DNA of 64,000 bases from OLB6 sp964467455 (lineage in GTDB: Bacteria > Bacteroidota > Ignavibacteria > Kapaibacteriales > Kapaibacteriaceae), in the NCBI GenBank assembly GCA_964467455.1, contig CAYXQJ010000007.1:1-64000 (forward strand). Direction: 5' to 3'. The notes under the pieces were generated by a model, which saw only the letters and a program-made list of their open reading frames with translations, was not told the DNA's origin and ran no database searches. This document shows positions 52,370 to 59,797 of the stretch, piece by piece. A program made the translations under genes and the position numbers. How positions within the stretch are numbered: the stretch's first letter is position 1; the number at the start of each line of letters is the position of its first letter.

Positions 52370-54670
52370 TTAGAAGGCGTGTCCGAGACCGATACTCAGC
52401 TGCCAATTGCTGAAGCCCATGATGTTCTCGCGTCCGCCGAAGATGAACTTGCCTTCTGACCGCAGCGGATCGTACACACTGGTTGCCCAGTCGATACGGA
52501 ACGGACCGACGGGAGTATCGAAGCGATAGCCGACACCGCTTGCTACCGCACTGCCTTCCCAAAGATCTTGTAGGCGCATGGTGCCATACTTCTCGACTGT
52601 CAAACGGTTAAAAGCATTACCGATGTCGGTGAAGAAGGTGAAGCCGCTGCGTTCTACGATACTTGCCCATAGATCATCTATGCCCTTTGGTCGGGGAAGT
52701 TTGTATCGAATCTCAAAACTGATCTCGATCAGTGTTGCGCTACCAACCAAATTGTTGAGAGTATTCGAGTTGATGCCTTCAGTCGTTTCCAGCACGCCGG
52801 AGTTCGGATCATGGAGTGCCCGTGATGGGAAGGAACGAATACTTGCAGCACCACCAGAGAAGAATTGTCGTTCCAACGGAACGTAGGTGTTCGTGTCGAT
52901 CGCACTTCCGCGTTCGAACTCGAGCAACTGAATATGTCCTAAACGCACTTTTGTCGCGAAGACTGTGCGCTCACCGATCGGGGCTAACGCCGTGGTGAAG
53001 AAGTTTCCTTTGACGAACTTACCCGCACCCCAGCCAAACTCAGCAGCGATACTGGTGAATGTTCCACGGGTAGGGTCGATCGGATTATCGCGATGTTCAC
53101 CGCGAAGGTTGAGGCCGGCATAGATACCTGTGAAGAAATTGCCAGTGGTCTTGAGGTAATTGTCCAAGACAATGAACTGGTTGAACGTACTGTAAACAAA
53201 GGCAGAGTCTTCCGAATTGTTCGCTTGGCCCAGCGCAGAATCGATCTGCTGTCTAAAGCTACTGTCCGGAACCTGGCGTTCAAGGCCGACATTCACATCG
53301 AACCCGTTGAAATACGTGAAGGTATGCAGGGCAACTGGCGACTTTGCGCCGATCGAGAATGTCTCTAGACGGAACGGATCTACGAGTATACGGTACGAAT
53401 ACAGCGCACTGGCTTGTAGTGCGACGCGAAGACCGGCAATGCGCGCAATGTTGGGCCATGCGATACCGAGCTCCGTCCGTGCCTCCGCTTCCAGTTGCTG
53501 TCCCTGAAACAACCGGCTAAGATCTTGAAGAATGTACTCAACACGGAGTGACGCGATCTGTGCGCCGCTGAACACATTTCGATACTGGGCCGTTGCACCT
53601 ATACCAAAGTTCAAATAGTTGTCTACGGCCGTTTGAAACACACCAAAATTCGCACCAATATCATAGTCCTTTGCGTTTTTGGTGAACACTCTCAGCGCGA
53701 TGTTTGAGTCGGCCATCGGTCGTCCTTCGCTGTCCATCATATTCGCAGACAACGTGTCGATCACGACCACTTCGAACACTCCAAGCTGCATCAACAATGC
53801 CCGCGACTGTTCGATGTCCTCCAGACTATACAAGTCACCTTCTTTGAACTCAAGCTGTCGACGTCGCACAGATTCGTTGACCGTTCGATAACCGTTGAGG
53901 TTCTCTTCGAAGACGATATGAGAGATTCTGACTCTAGGGCCCGGGACGAAGACGGCAAGGACCGAATCGTGCGTACCATCTTCAGAGATCGATACGCTCG
54001 GCGGTTCATACCGAGCGCGGTAGTAGCCGTTGTTCTGTAGCGTACGGATCATTTCTCGAAATGACCGCTCCACTTCCGACTCTGAATACGCATCACCTTC
54101 TTTGACGCGTTTCACGTCAGAGAGTGCCCGACGAGCTTCGGGTGCGAGCGAATCCAAACCTATCCAGATGATCGTATCGATAACGGCCCGCGGTCCTTCG
54201 TTGATCGTGAAGGTCAGTGTGTTCTTTTGACTTTCGGAATTGAACCAGAACCTCCACGACACCGTTCCGTTGTGAAAACCGTTTTGGTGGAGATAGATCT
54301 CGAGGGCCACGCTGTCATCGGAGGCCTTCCGAGGCTCAAAATACCGGAGCTCGTCTTTGAGGTCTTCCTGAACCTGGGTGAGGGTGCGCATGATAGCCTC
54401 CGGAGTCGACGGATTGCGCTTGAGGTTCTCGTAGTAATACATCGCAAGCTGGCGTGTGGTCGATAATTCGCTTTCGCGAGAGTCGATCACGCCGACCAGT
54501 TGTTCCGGAGAGGTAAGGACACAACCTTCCCATGTGATGGCCTGGAGTTCTTGCAGGGCTTCCTGTTGAGGCATGCCGGGATCACCTTGGGCCAACGACC
54601 GATGCGCACCAACGACCAGCACGGCCATCGCTGCGATCAGGCAGAGAACACTACGTACGGCACCACTCAC
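52370..54670 (-). CDS. BamA/TamA-like outer-membrane assembly protein
   Basis: 766 residues, signal peptide (SVLCLIAAMAVLVVGAHRSL, then AQG). Periplasmic POTRA-like modules span about residues 90-310 (NGFHNGTVSWRFWFNSES; YRARYEPPSVSISEDG; VRISHIVFEENLNGYRTVNE). The C-terminal half is a 16-strand-type barrel with the lid-loop motif FFSGGAASIRSFPSRAL (VRGF/Y-like) and a terminal Phe. It should insert or help insert outer-membrane proteins; with few POTRA-like units it is nearer TamA than full BamA. GTG start 5 bp after a -7 element; no ribosome site. Confidence 0.88.
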   Translation of the reverse strand: MSGAVRSVLCLIAAMAVLVVGAHRSLAQGDPGMPQQEALQELQAITWEGCVLTSPEQLVGVIDSRESELSTTRQLAMYYYENLKRNPSTPEAIMRTLTQVQEDLKDELRYFEPRKASDDSVALEIYLHQNGFHNGTVSWRFWFNSESQKNTLTFTINEGPRAVIDTIIWIGLDSLAPEARRALSDVKRVKEGDAYSESEVERSFREMIRTLQNNGYYRARYEPPSVSISEDGTHDSVLAVFVPGPRVRISHIVFEENLNGYRTVNESVRRRQLEFKEGDLYSLEDIEQSRALLMQLGVFEVVVIDTLSANMMDSEGRPMADSNIALRVFTKNAKDYDIGANFGVFQTAVDNYLNFGIGATAQYRNVFSGAQIASLRVEYILQDLSRLFQGQQLEAEARTELGIAWPNIARIAGLRVALQASALYSYRILVDPFRLETFSIGAKSPVALHTFTYFNGFDVNVGLERQVPDSSFRQQIDSALGQANNSEDSAFVYSTFNQFIVLDNYLKTTGNFFTGIYAGLNLRGEHRDNPIDPTRGTFTSIAAEFGWGAGKFVKGNFFTTALAPIGERTVFATKVRLGHIQLLEFERGSAIDTNTYVPLERQFFSGGAASIRSFPSRALHDPNSGVLETTEGINSNTLNNLVGSATLIEISFEIRYKLPRPKGIDDLWASIVERSGFTFFTDIGNAFNRLTVEKYGTMRLQDLWEGSAVASGVGYRFDTPVGPFRIDWATSVYDPLRSEGKFIFGGRENIMGFSNWQLSIGLGHAF

Positions 54671-54674
54671 GGCT

Positions 54675-54682
54675 CAAAGATA
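54675..54682 (-). promoter_or_regulatory. Putative -7 element of the BamA-like gene, leaderless
   Basis: TATCTTTG on the minus strand matches TAnnTTTG; its last G is 5 bp before GTG 54670. Confidence 0.58.
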
Positions 54683-54707
54683 CCGCCGAAGTGGGAGCAA
54701 AAGGGGC

Positions 54708-54944
54708 TTAGTATTCGTTGTCGTCGTCTTCGTTGAAGAGGAAGTCGTCCGATGCACTTTCGTACTCAGGCCAGAGATCTTCGATGCCGTCATAGCTCGG
54801 ATCTTCCGGATCATCGAGTTCCTTCAAGTTATCAATGACCTGAATGGGAGCTCCGGTCCGATCGGCATAGTCGATCAGCTCATCCTTGGTTGCCGGCCAC
54901 GGAGCGTCTTCGAGGTAGGCGGCGAGTTCAGGTGTCCAGAACAT
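54708..54944 (-). CDS. Small acidic DUF2795-like protein
   Basis: 78 residues: ELAAYLEDAPWPATKDELID, YADRTGAPIQVIDNLKELDD, then a very acidic tail (SYDGIEDLWPEY, FLFNEDDDNEY). It matches the DUF2795 pattern of small helical proteins with a conserved WP-K-ELI-A core. AAGGA precedes the ATG. Function unknown; the family occurs across many phyla. Confidence 0.82.
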   Translation of the reverse strand: MFWTPELAAYLEDAPWPATKDELIDYADRTGAPIQVIDNLKELDDPEDPSYDGIEDLWPEYESASDDFLFNEDDDNEY

Positions 54945-55004
54945 GATCGAAATCCTTGTGGTGTAAGCCTTGGATGAAAACGGGCGCGAATATACAAAGA
55001 GAGT

Positions 55005-55691
55005 TTAGCTATTCCGAGCCATCACGCTGGAAGCAATGGCAAGGTCGAACGGTGTGGTGATCTTCGTGTTCCACGGTTCACCATCGACCGTATAGACCGT
55101 AATGCCGATCGCTTCAACCAGTGAAGCATCGTCCGTGCCAAGAACGTTCGAGCGCTGGGCCTCATTGTAGGCCCTACGCAAGATGTCCGGAGCGAAGCCC
55201 TGCGGCGTTTGCACGCGACGTAGGTCGTGCCGCGGCACGGTACCGACCACGCGGTCGGTTTCGACGCGTTTGATCGTATCGTCAACGGCGATCACCGGAA
55301 CACATGCCCCCTTCTCAAAAGCGGTAAGGGCAACACGGGTGAACAATCCGTCGCTGGCAAGCGGTCGAACGGCGTCATGCACAAGAATCACGTCAACATC
55401 AGAAAGTGACACGTGATCCAGGGCGTTCATGATGGAATGCTGACGTTCAGCACCGCCATGAACGGTGTGCAGACGTGTACCGGCGATCTGATGTTCCCGG
55501 CAGATGGTATCAAACATGGTATCGGTGGGAGAGATGGCCACCACTACGGAGGTGACGCTGTCAATACCAAGCGCTGTGCGCAGCGTGTGGATGATGACGG
55601 GCGCGTCATCGAGCATGTGGTATTGTTTCGGCACGTCGTGTCCGAAGCGTTGACCAAATCCTGCTGCTGGAATAATGACGCCGATCTTCAT
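55005..55691 (-). CDS. ispD: 2-C-methyl-D-erythritol 4-phosphate cytidylyltransferase
   Basis: 228 residues. CTP-binding IIPAAGFGQRFGHDVPKQYH, VVVAISPTD, GGAERQHSIMNAL, VHDAVRPLAS, TVPRHDLRRVQTPQGFAPDI, GTDDASLVE, VDGEPWNTKITTPFDL. It makes CDP-ME in the MEP isoprenoid pathway. The ATG follows a TATCTTCG element by 5 bp. The rest of the pathway is not in the window. Confidence 0.95.
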   Translation of the reverse strand: MKIGVIIPAAGFGQRFGHDVPKQYHMLDDAPVIIHTLRTALGIDSVTSVVVAISPTDTMFDTICREHQIAGTRLHTVHGGAERQHSIMNALDHVSLSDVDVILVHDAVRPLASDGLFTRVALTAFEKGACVPVIAVDDTIKRVETDRVVGTVPRHDLRRVQTPQGFAPDILRRAYNEAQRSNVLGTDDASLVEAIGITVYTVDGEPWNTKITTPFDLAIASSVMARNS

Positions 55692-55695
55692 GGCG

Positions 55696-55703
55696 CGAAG
55701 ATA
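55696..55703 (-). promoter_or_regulatory. Putative -7 element of ispD, leaderless
   Basis: TATCTTCG on the minus strand (one mismatch to TAnnTTTG), with its last base 5 bp before ATG 55691. Same spacing as at 54675 and 61276. Confidence 0.5.
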
Positions 55704-55707
55704 CGCC

Positions 55708-57030
55708 TCAGCGATGAAGGGGATCGTCGGACCGCAAAAACTGACCGTGATCGATCACATCTTGAACGTGATAGGTACCAAGTTTTCGCGCGCGCAGAAA
55801 ACCCAGCCAAGCCATATCGGCAAAACGTCCGTTCTTGAGCAGCTCAACGAACCACTCCGAAGCGTAGAGTGGTTTTTCCTGCCGCATGGCCGAGCCAACC
55901 TCCGACAACCACTTACGGTTGAATTTCTCCTGCGAACCGATCGTCGGCGCCATCACGATCGGTAGTCCGAGTCCGGTGTAAAAACTCAGCTCGCTGGGCT
56001 TCGTCCACAACACATCCGTACTGCGGATCACGGCATTGAAGGCATCGAAATATTCAGCGAGGGAGGGGGCGTGCACGATACGGACACGTCCACTGTCGCC
56101 AACGATGGCGCGACGCTGTTCTTCGAAATATTGGCGCACATCGTCGCGAATGCCGGCCACAAGATTGAGCTGCATCGTTCCGTCGATCAGCGGCTGACGA
56201 AAACTCTGCATCAGCTTCGCACCGATCTCGCGTTGTGCGCCGGCGCCGCCAACGGCATAGGTGATCGTTAGCACACGGTCAGCTGGTGGCGGCGTATACG
56301 CTGCCGCACCCAGAAAGTGTTCGACACTCTTGCCCATGGTGGCGCGGAACCGTCCGAGGGGATCCAGCATCTGCAGCCGGACACCGAGGTCATGCTTGAG
56401 GAACGGCAGATCGCGTCCGCCCAACAGATCATCATGCAGCGGAAATCCCGTCAGAAAGATCCGCTCTTCGGGTACACCGTATTGTTTGAGGCGTTGCGCC
56501 GCCTTGCCACAAGGAGCGAAATAGTTGATGCGCGACTCCCACGGTTCTTTTGCTACCCAGACGCGGTTGAGATCGGCATCACAGATGATCGTATAGATCG
56601 GTTCGTAGCCCTTGATATCGGCGGCGATCGCCGGCACATAGAACGACGTCAGCAGCGGCAGCCATTCCGACGTGATCAACGATAACACGCCATTGCCCAG
56701 CCCCCTACCGATCTCACGTTGCAGCATATCCACTTGAAACGTGGAGCGCGAGAGATTGCGCATCGGATAGGCGGCGGGAATATGCAGCAGCTTATCAAGC
56801 AGGCCGAAGAGTTGTTTGCCAACAACGGGCATGCCTTTTGCGCGCGACAGTGTTTCGTACAACGACAGATACTGCTTCCAACGTCGGCGTTCCGACGCAT
56901 CCACCGTCGGTGCCGTCGCCGCATCAATGATGTTGCCATTGGCGCGATGTACGAACGGGTGAACGGCACGTTGATGTCCGTAGCCCATCTCCGCACTTAC
57001 CACCCAATAGGGAGGGGGCGACGTGTTCAC
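55708..57030 (-). CDS. GT-B glycosyltransferase-like protein (MGDG-synthase/MurG-related)
   Basis: 440 residues. The N-terminus YWVVSAEMGYGHQRAVHPF resembles the donor-side loop of monogalactosyldiacylglycerol synthase/MurG (GxGH). Later stretches TITYAVGGAGAQREIGAKLM, VRIVHAPSLAEYFDAFNAVI, DVLWTKPSELSFYTGLGLPI and VMAPTIGSQEKFNRKWL fit the C-terminal nucleotide-sugar-binding half of GT-B enzymes. No signal peptide. Acceptor unknown: glycolipid or cell-wall precursor is plausible given mraY upstream. GTG 57030 overlaps the mraY stop by 4 bp (GTGA). Confidence 0.72.
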   Translation of the reverse strand: MNTSPPPYWVVSAEMGYGHQRAVHPFVHRANGNIIDAATAPTVDASERRRWKQYLSLYETLSRAKGMPVVGKQLFGLLDKLLHIPAAYPMRNLSRSTFQVDMLQREIGRGLGNGVLSLITSEWLPLLTSFYVPAIAADIKGYEPIYTIICDADLNRVWVAKEPWESRINYFAPCGKAAQRLKQYGVPEERIFLTGFPLHDDLLGGRDLPFLKHDLGVRLQMLDPLGRFRATMGKSVEHFLGAAAYTPPPADRVLTITYAVGGAGAQREIGAKLMQSFRQPLIDGTMQLNLVAGIRDDVRQYFEEQRRAIVGDSGRVRIVHAPSLAEYFDAFNAVIRSTDVLWTKPSELSFYTGLGLPIVMAPTIGSQEKFNRKWLSEVGSAMRQEKPLYASEWFVELLKNGRFADMAWLGFLRARKLGTYHVQDVIDHGQFLRSDDPLHR

Positions 57031-58157
57031 CGCACTTTGAACGAGGCCATGGTAATGATCGCGAGCATGATGCCGACAATATAGAACCGGGTGACGATCT
57101 TGGATTCGTGCCAGCCGCTCTTTTCGAAATGATGATGTAGCGGAGCCATGCGGAAGATGCGGCGTCCTTCACCGTAGCGTTTTTTGGTGTACTTGAACCA
57201 CGACACTTGGAGGATCACGCTGACCGTTTCGGCGAAGAAGATACCGCCGACGATGGGGAGGAGGAATTCTTTCTTGATCAGCACGCACAACACGCCGATG
57301 GCGCCGCCGAGGGCGAGGGAGCCGGTGTCGCCCATGAAGACCTGGGCAGGATAGGCGTTGTACCAGAGGAAGCCCATGGCTGCGCCCACGATGGCGGCAC
57401 AGAAGATGGCCAACTCGTCGGTACCGCGCAGGTGCATGATGTTGAGGTAGTCAGCAAAGAAGGCGTTGCCGGAGAAGTAGGCGATCACGGCCAGCGTGAG
57501 TGCGCTGATGCCTACGGTGCCGATGCAGAGTCCGTCGAGGCCATCGGTCAGGTTCACGGCGTTCGACGTAGCGGTGATAATGAAGATCACCACGGGGATG
57601 TAGAGGATGCCGAAGTCGAAGTTCACCATCTTTTCGAACGGCACTGTCGTCAGCGTTTGCATTCCCGCAAGGGAGGGGGCATACCATTCCGGAAAGAAGT
57701 AGAGCGAGCCGCCGAGGATCGTGCCGGCGAGGACCTGGCCGACGATCTTATAGCGTCCGATCAGACCATTCGGCAGTTTTTTGATCACCTTCAGATAATC
57801 ATCGAGGAAGCCCACGCCCCCTAACAGAGCAGTGACGACCACGGCCATGACCACGTACATGTTGAGGACGTTGCCGAAGAGGAGGGTAGGGATCAGGACG
57901 GCGGCCAGGACGATGAGTCCGCCCATGGTTGGTGTCCCGGCTTTGAGCGAATGTTGCCCCACTTCTTGCAGCTCACGTTTGGCTTGTTCGCCGATCTGCA
58001 TCTTCTTCAGGGCGCGAATGATGCGCGGTCCGACCAAGATGGCGATCAACAGGGCCGAGATCGCCGCGGCGGCAGCCCGGAATGTGACGTATTGGAAGAG
58101 GTTCGCCCCGGGGAAGTCTCCCAGAGAGCGAAGCCACAAGGCGAGTTGATAGAACAT
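57027..58157 (-). CDS. mraY: Phospho-N-acetylmuramoyl-pentapeptide transferase
   Basis: 376 residues, about ten membrane segments. Signature stretches: TPTMGGLIVLAAVLIPTLLF, GFLDDYLKV (catalytic DD), NAVNLTDGLDGL, AQVFMGDTGSLALGGAIG, MAPLHHHFEKSGWHESKIVT. It forms lipid I at the inner face of the membrane. G-rich CCGGGGGGATCTGC precedes the ATG. It normally sits next to murF; here three accessory genes and repeat arrays lie between them. Confidence 0.96.
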   Translation of the reverse strand: MFYQLALWLRSLGDFPGANLFQYVTFRAAAAAISALLIAILVGPRIIRALKKMQIGEQAKRELQEVGQHSLKAGTPTMGGLIVLAAVLIPTLLFGNVLNMYVVMAVVVTALLGGVGFLDDYLKVIKKLPNGLIGRYKIVGQVLAGTILGGSLYFFPEWYAPSLAGMQTLTTVPFEKMVNFDFGILYIPVVIFIITATSNAVNLTDGLDGLCIGTVGISALTLAVIAYFSGNAFFADYLNIMHLRGTDELAIFCAAIVGAAMGFLWYNAYPAQVFMGDTGSLALGGAIGVLCVLIKKEFLLPIVGGIFFAETVSVILQVSWFKYTKKRYGEGRRIFRMAPLHHHFEKSGWHESKIVTRFYIVGIMLAIITMASFKVR

Positions 58158-58184
58158 GCAGATCCCCCCGGAGTGATGCTGTCG

Positions 58185-58192
58185 CGAAGTTA
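58185..58192 (-). promoter_or_regulatory. Putative -7 element of mraY
   Basis: TAACTTCG on the minus strand (one mismatch to TAnnTTTG), about 28 bp before ATG 58157; unlike its neighbours this gene has a leader and a G-rich ribosome-site candidate. Confidence 0.35.
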
Positions 58193-58215
58193 GGGAATCT
58201 TATCCCCGGCCACAT

Positions 58216-58581
58216 CTAAATCCAGACGTCGTTGGGAGCAGTTTTTTCGCCCCCCGCGTCACCCGTATTCACCACACCTCGTGGCTCAATGATCAGCACG
58301 TGGCATTCTTCTTTAGCGCGGGTGATGTGCTCCACACCTCGTGGCACTACATACATCTCTCCGGCACGGAGCATGACCGTACCATCGCGAAATCCGATCT
58401 CCATCTCACCGTGTACCACGATGAATGTCTCGTCGGTATCGGGATGATCGTGCCAGACGAACTCACCCTGAAGCTTAGCGAGTTTGAACTGGTAGTCGTT
58501 CATCTCGGCGATCACTCGCGGTGACCACTGATCGGAAAACAGGGCGAGTTTCTCGCGCAGATTTATCGGTGTCCGATTCAT
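58216..58581 (-). CDS. Cupin-domain protein
   Basis: 121 residues, single cupin: GEFVWHDHPDTDETFIVVHG (motif 1 with H-x-H and Glu), MYVVPRGVEHITRAKEECHV (motif 2 with G-x-x-H). Metal binding is likely; the reaction is unknown. ATG 58581 has GGAGG at good spacing. It is one of three accessory genes inserted between murF and mraY, and the 29-bp repeat pair lies just upstream. Confidence 0.82.
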   Translation of the reverse strand: MNRTPINLREKLALFSDQWSPRVIAEMNDYQFKLAKLQGEFVWHDHPDTDETFIVVHGEMEIGFRDGTVMLRAGEMYVVPRGVEHITRAKEECHVLIIEPRGVVNTGDAGGEKTAPNDVWI

Positions 58582-58603
58582 ATCCTACCTCCACTTAAGA
58601 GAC

Positions 58604-58661
58604 CTTGCCCGGCACTATTGCTCCCCGGCAAGCTTACCCGGCACAGTCGCTCCCCGGCAGC
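58604..58661. repeat. 29-bp repeat, two diverged tandem copies
   Basis: Copies at 58604-58632 and 58633-58661. Each starts CTT(G/A)CCCGGCA and ends CTCCCCGGCA plus two bases, with a variable six-base centre. They occupy the gap between the cupin and the reductase-family gene. Confidence 0.85.
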
Positions 58662-58666
58662 GATGA

Positions 58667-59305
58667 CTATGCGCGCACATAACGAAGATGTGTTGCCTGC
58701 GGACTATCGATCACTCGATCGATTCGAAAACCGGCAAACGGTACTTCAACTCCGTCAAACAACCTGCGTCCACCGCCGAAGATCACCGGAGCAAGAGCGA
58801 TCTCCATTTCATCGATCAGACCGAGGTTGAGGTATTGCTGAATCACATTCGCCCCGCCGGAAATGCGAACATCCTTGCCTTTAGCAGCTTCACGGGCGCG
58901 CTCAAGCACTTGTACCGGATGATCGCTCGTGAAATAAAACGTCGTTCCACCTGGCCGAATCCATGGCTCTCGTTGTTGATGCGTAAGCACAAACACCGGC
59001 GTTTGGAAGGGGGCTTCCTCTGGCCACGAGATCTCTCCTGCCTCGAACATCCGCTTACCCAAGATGTTGGCACCAGTGCGTTCAAAGGTGTGCCGGAGCA
59101 TATCGTTGATAGGTCCTGTTTCGCCCCCTGACCCCAACTTCAGTTTCTGTTGAAAGTACTGCTGGTTGAAGATCCAACTCATGAGAGCACCCCACTTGGC
59201 GCCCCAGTCGTTGATATCGGGGCGGTCCCAGTTTTCAAGGGTCATTCCCTCTGGCGCCATGTAGCCGTCAAGGCTCAGGCCGATGTTGATGAAGGTTTTG
59301 CTCAT
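58667..59305 (-). CDS. Dihydrofolate reductase/RibD C-terminal-domain protein
   Basis: 212 residues starting MSKTFINIGLSLDGYMAPEG, the typical RibD_C start; also GANILGKRMFEAGEISWPEE, PVFVLTHQQREPW, TTFYFTSDHPVQVLERA, GKDVRISGGANVIQQYLNLG, LIDEMEIALAPVIFGGGRRL. NADPH-dependent reductase of unknown substrate; common as an accessory gene. ATG 59305 is chosen for the family N-terminus; TATCTTTC lies 4 bp upstream. Its stop is 6 bp from the 58604-58661 repeats. Confidence 0.88.
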   Translation of the reverse strand: MSKTFINIGLSLDGYMAPEGMTLENWDRPDINDWGAKWGALMSWIFNQQYFQQKLKLGSGGETGPINDMLRHTFERTGANILGKRMFEAGEISWPEEAPFQTPVFVLTHQQREPWIRPGGTTFYFTSDHPVQVLERAREAAKGKDVRISGGANVIQQYLNLGLIDEMEIALAPVIFGGGRRLFDGVEVPFAGFRIDRVIDSPQATHLRYVRA

Positions 59306-59308
59306 CCG

Positions 59309-59316
59309 GAAAGATA
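59309..59316 (-). promoter_or_regulatory. Putative -7 element of the RibD-like gene, leaderless
   Basis: TATCTTTC on the minus strand (one mismatch to TAnnTTTG); last base 4 bp before ATG 59305. The element directly abuts the 29-bp repeat pair. Confidence 0.45.
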
Positions 59317-59317
59317 C

Positions 59318-59375
59318 GTTACCCGGCATCTTACTTCCCCGGCAACGTTACCCGGCATCTTACTTCCCCGGCATG
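59318..59375. repeat. 29-bp repeat, two tandem copies
   Basis: Copies at 59318-59346 and 59347-59375, starting GTTACCCGGCATC and containing TTACTTCCCCGGCA. The second copy supplies the last codons (Met-Pro-Gly-Lys, stop) of the phosphatase-like gene on the minus strand. Confidence 0.9.
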
Positions 59376-59704
59376 CGCTTGTTTGGTGATAGAAATGGAG
59401 AGACTTTCTTCTCGAGGATCTCAACAAGTCGCGGCTCCATGTAGTCATACTCATCAGGGATATCCAGACAGATGACGCGCTTGCCACCAAGGTATCTCTG
59501 AAAACGATCCGACAGTTTTCGACGATGGGATGGTTCCATCACGAAGATGATCTCCGCCCACTGCAGCAGCTCGGGAGTTACGGGGTTGGTAGCGTCGTTT
59601 CTTAGACCGGCCGATGATACTTCAATGCCTTCGCGATCGCTGAAGACGTGCTCGGCCGTTGGACTGCGCAGTTTGTTTGCGCCGCAGATGAACAGTACCC
59701 TCAT
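59360..59704 (-). CDS. Low-molecular-weight phosphatase-like protein
   Basis: 114 residues. MRVLFICGANKLRSPTAEHV carries the C-x5-R phosphate loop (C8 to R14) and LDIPDEYDYMEPRLVEIL the aspartate loop. At 114 residues it is shorter than typical 150-residue protein-tyrosine phosphatases, but a short subfamily of this size exists. The final Met-Pro-Gly-Lys is encoded by a 29-bp repeat copy, so the natural end has been replaced. ATG 59704 is the family start; upstream codons to 59722 come from repeat sequence. Confidence 0.82.
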   Translation of the reverse strand: MRVLFICGANKLRSPTAEHVFSDREGIEVSSAGLRNDATNPVTPELLQWAEIIFVMEPSHRRKLSDRFQRYLGGKRVICLDIPDEYDYMEPRLVEILEKKVSPFLSPNKRMPGK

Positions 59705-59710
59705 AAGACC

Positions 59711-59797
59711 CTTACCCGGCATCTTACTTCCCCGGCAACCTTACCCGGCATCTTACTTCCCCGGCAACCTTACCCGGCATCTTACTTCCCCGGCAAC
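59711..59797. repeat. 29-bp repeat, three perfect tandem copies
   Basis: Copies at 59711-59739, 59740-59768 and 59769-59797 are identical; each begins CTTACCCGGCATC and ends TTCCCCGGCAAC. On the minus strand the innermost copy supplies the terminal Leu-Pro-Gly-Lys and stop of murF. Confidence 0.95.

Noticed and set aside
58604..59797. CRISPR array
   Set aside because: The 29-bp units are tandem without spacers and genes lie between the clusters; no cas genes.
58604..59797. Integron attC sites
   Set aside because: The repeats lack matched RYYYAAC/GTTRRRY core pairs with L' and L'' arms and no integrase is present; only the cassette-like layout is retained as a finding.
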